Shown here piece after piece: positions 12,626 through 13,965 of a DNA stretch of 13,965 bases. The position numbers and the translations under genes were made by a program. The notes under the pieces are model-generated. The model did no database searches. It was given only the letters and a program-made list of their open reading frames with translations, and had not been told where the DNA came from. The DNA is taken from NCBI GenBank assembly GCA_046462475.1, contig JBKGVB010000020.1, forward strand, positions 1 through 13,965, read 5' to 3'. The stretch comes from JASLCR01 sp046462475. Its GTDB lineage: Bacteria; Patescibacteriota; Saccharimonadia; Saccharimonadales; Saccharimonadaceae. Each line of letters starts with the position of its first letter. The first letter of the stretch is position 1.

Positions 12626-13117
12626 ATGCATAAAATCGCACGCGGATTTACTATCGTTGAGCTTATTATTGTCGTCACAGTCATTGCGATTCTCGCATCG
12701 ATCACCATTGTCGCTTACAACGGCGCACAGGCTCGCGCCGAGTACGCACGAGCACAAACCGACATGAAACACATAAGCGATGCGCTTACTGTCTATCAGT
12801 CACAAAACGGCAGCTACCCGGTAGGAGATGGAAGCACATTCCAACCAGTAGCCACCGCTCTGGCATCTCTCGTGCCAAGCTATCTGGACAATGCAAATGC
12901 CCTAACACCAAAGACTGGATATGCATATCTTTATCGTGCAGATACTGCCGGCACTGATTATGAGCTTATCCGTATCTACGGAACCGCAAGCAGCAGCTGC
13001 GCAACACTACCGAGCGTTGAAACGAGCGGCAACCCTCTCATGCGGACCACCGGTACTTGCGCCAATAAAGCCTGGGGCTATTGGTCTACGGGTACGACTA
13101 CTCCGACTGCTTGGTAG
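12626..13117 (+). CDS. Type IV pilin-like protein (class III prepilin signal)
   Basis: This 163-aa prepilin has a short basic leader (MHKIARG), a G7/F8 prepilin-peptidase cleavage site and Glu at mature position 5 (E12). A hydrophobic helix (about 9-30) makes the assembly core. The C-terminal globular domain is Thr/Ser/Ala-rich, with one pair of cysteines (C125 and C145) placed like the D-loop disulfide of type IV pilins. It could be a pilin or a pseudopilin of a related system. No assembly ATPase, PilC, PilM-like or prepilin peptidase gene is in the window, so it must rely on machinery elsewhere. The start is set by the -10 7 nt upstream. Its last 20 bp overlap the 3' end of trmD on the other strand. 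Confidence 0.93.
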   Translation: MHKIARGFTIVELIIVVTVIAILASITIVAYNGAQARAEYARAQTDMKHISDALTVYQSQNGSYPVGDGSTFQPVATALASLVPSYLDNANALTPKTGYAYLYRADTAGTDYELIRIYGTASSSCATLPSVETSGNPLMRTTGTCANKAWGYWSTGTTTPTAW

Positions 13118-13763
13118 CTTTCAGTGAGTTTTCCGTACGCCACTTGGCGATCTCGCCATGGTGGCCACTTAGTAAAACTTCTGGAACTTTTCGCCCCTTG
13201 AAATCTTCAGGACGTGTATACTGAGGAAATTCGAGCGTCTCGCCATCCGAAAAGCTTTCAATCTCAGCGCTCGTCTCGCCGCCAAGGACTCCAGGAATAA
13301 GCCGAACAATACTATCAATAATCGTCATAGCGGGTAGTTCCCCGCCAGTCAGTACGTAGTCACCTACTGATACTTCTCCGTCTACAAGCTCCAAGATGCG
13401 CTCATCGTAGCCTTCATAACGCCCACAAATAAATATATACCCGTGGTCTGCCTCTGAATATTCCCTCGCAAGGGCCTGCTTCCAACGCTCTCCGCGCGGA
13501 GTCATCAGGAGTACTTTTGCAGACGGGTCGTTTGCCTTTGCAGCCTCTACCGCTTTCCAGAGTGGTTCTACCATCAGTAGCATACCGTCACCGCCGCCAT
13601 ATGGTGTGTCATCTACTTGTTTTCGTGGACCAAGACCAAAATCACGAAGGTTTAGCGTACTTAGCTCAACAATAGAATCTTTTTGCGCCTTCCACATCAT
13701 GGAATTTTCAAACACACCCGTAAACATTTCGGGGAACAATGTAATAACCTGGAATTTTCTCAT
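13098..13763 (-). CDS. trmD: tRNA (guanine-37-N1)-methyltransferase
   Basis: This 221-aa SPOUT methyltransferase makes m1G37 in tRNAs with G36-G37, using AdoMet, and prevents +1 frameshifting. The trefoil-knot motifs are clear: DDTPYGGGDGML (51-62), CGRYEGYDER (113-122), SVGDYVLTGGELPAM (132-146), IDSIVRLIPGVLGG (149-162), EFPQYTRPEDF (178-188) and VPEVLLSGHHGEI (193-205). R154 matches the catalytic arginine. The position matching Asp169 of gamma-proteobacterial TrmD is Glu169 (IESF instead of EDSF). The protein ends soon after KWRTENSLK and lacks the C-terminal tail with the RRPDLL-like motif. TATAAT at 13773-13778 ends 9 nt before the ATG. The stop lies inside the pilin gene's 3' end. Confidence 0.96.
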   Translation of the reverse strand: MRKFQVITLFPEMFTGVFENSMMWKAQKDSIVELSTLNLRDFGLGPRKQVDDTPYGGGDGMLLMVEPLWKAVEAAKANDPSAKVLLMTPRGERWKQALAREYSEADHGYIFICGRYEGYDERILELVDGEVSVGDYVLTGGELPAMTIIDSIVRLIPGVLGGETSAEIESFSDGETLEFPQYTRPEDFKGRKVPEVLLSGHHGEIAKWRTENSLKATKQSE

Positions 13764-13772
13764 CTTCTATTC

Positions 13773-13778
13773 ATTATA
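13773..13778 (-). promoter_or_regulatory. -10 element for trmD
   Basis: TATAAT on the minus strand, preceded by TG, ends 9 nt before the ATG. No -35 is evident. A GGAGGAGGA arm of an inverted repeat lies immediately beside it. Confidence 0.55.
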
Positions 13779-13780
13779 CA

Positions 13781-13839
13781 GGAGGAGGACGCCTCTCTAT
13801 CTGTTTTGACAATAAGTGCCAAAGCCGCACTCCTCCTCC
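13781..13839. repeat. GGAGGAGGA inverted repeat upstream of trmD
   Basis: GGAGGAGGA (13781-13789) and TCCTCCTCC (13831-13839) are perfect 9-bp complements 41 bp apart. The left arm touches the trmD -10. No ORF start sits at Shine-Dalgarno distance from the plus-strand GGAGG, so it is not a ribosome-binding site. Confidence 0.4.
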
Positions 13840-13869
13840 GACTTGCACATCTATACCAATGCAACCAAA

Positions 13870-13892
13870 AAACCACCCTTGATGGGTGGTTT
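13870..13892 (-). terminator. Terminator of a minus-strand unit entering from the right edge
   Basis: AAACCACCC (13870-13878) and GGGTGGTTT (13884-13892) form a 9-bp stem with a 5-nt loop. On the minus strand it ends in a run of six T, while the plus-strand side is not T-rich. It therefore isolates trmD from whatever lies upstream. Confidence 0.88.
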
Positions 13893-13910
13893 CTCAGACA
13901 TATAAGGCTC

Positions 13911-13964
13911 TCAACTCTTATAAAAGGGTTGCTCGCATAGAGCTTTTGGTAGTTCTCGCAGTTG
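13911..13964 (-). CDS. Possible 3' end of a gene entering from the right edge
   Basis: One minus-strand frame is open from the edge and stops with TGA at 13911-13913, 18 nt before the terminator, giving 17 residues that end in PFYKS. A second frame stops with TAA at 13918-13920. The terminator shows that a unit ends here, but the sequence is too short to pick the frame or name the product. Confidence 0.3.
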   Translation of the reverse strand, partial: QLRELPKALCEQPFYKS

Positions 13965-13965
13965 T

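Noticed and set aside
13806..13811. TTGACA on the plus strand as a promoter reading out of the right edge
   Set aside because: No -10 hexamer follows at 15-19 bp.
1..13965. CRISPR array, insertion sequence, prophage, defence or toxin-antitoxin system
   Set aside because: No regularly spaced repeats, transposase, integrase, Cas or toxin-like proteins were seen on either strand.

Overview
The window looks like a chromosomal piece of a Patescibacteria/CPR genome, most likely Saccharibacteria (TM7). This rests on the gene mix (a LysM plus resuscitation-promoting-factor protein, a G5/3D-type wall protein, a single type IV pilin-like protein, a VIT-family transporter and many short membrane proteins), the dense packing and the standard genetic code (TGA is used as a stop). 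The taxonomic call is an inference; there is no rRNA here to settle it.

Layout, left to right. 1-1256 (-): 5' two thirds of an ABC exporter (TM domain plus start of the nucleotide-binding domain), cut by the left edge. 1257-1467: divergent promoter region with a consensus sigma70 promoter and a structured leader of about 110 nt. 1468-2082 (+): secreted LysM-Rpf transglycosylase-like protein. 2114-2155: bidirectional terminator. 2164-6918 (-): a four-gene block, read as 80-aa tail-anchored protein, pheS, a membrane-anchored DUF348/3D-like wall protein, then pheT; the two PheRS subunits are thus separated by a cell-wall gene. 6986-7894 (+): aquaporin-family channel with a cationic N-terminal tail. 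7919-7948: bidirectional terminator. 7961-10074 (-): PAP2 phosphatase, five-TM membrane protein, RmuC. 10179-10733 (+): short VIT/CCC1-like transporter. 10810-11520 (-): membrane-anchored protein of unknown function. 11822-11895 (-): tRNA-Gln(CUG) with its promoter and terminator. 11932-12396 (-): four-TM protein. About 12489-12586 (+): possible small RNA with its own promoter, a predicted pseudoknot and a terminator. 12626-13117 (+): pilin-like protein, converging on and overlapping by 20 bp trmD (13098-13763, -). 13870-13892: minus-strand terminator of a unit entering from the right edge.

The most striking feature of the window is its expression signals. Nearly every gene has a -10 hexamer (TATAAT, TACAAT, TATACT or TATATT) ending only 6-10 nt before its start codon and no Shine-Dalgarno sequence, as expected for leaderless or near-leaderless mRNAs. 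Several share an extended -10 of the form TGC-TAYAAT. Only the Rpf gene, the aquaporin and one operon-internal gene have a clear Shine-Dalgarno sequence. This pattern corrects several start codons. The other strong candidates are the possible small RNA at 12489-12586 and the Rpf leader, which contains two mutually exclusive stems.

Functionally the window mixes housekeeping translation genes (pheS, pheT, trmD, tRNA-Gln) with envelope genes (Rpf, 3D-like protein, PAP2, ABC exporter, pilin, aquaporin, VIT-like). That fits a small epibiotic bacterium whose accessory capacity lies mostly in its cell surface. I see no CRISPR array, insertion sequence, prophage or defence island.
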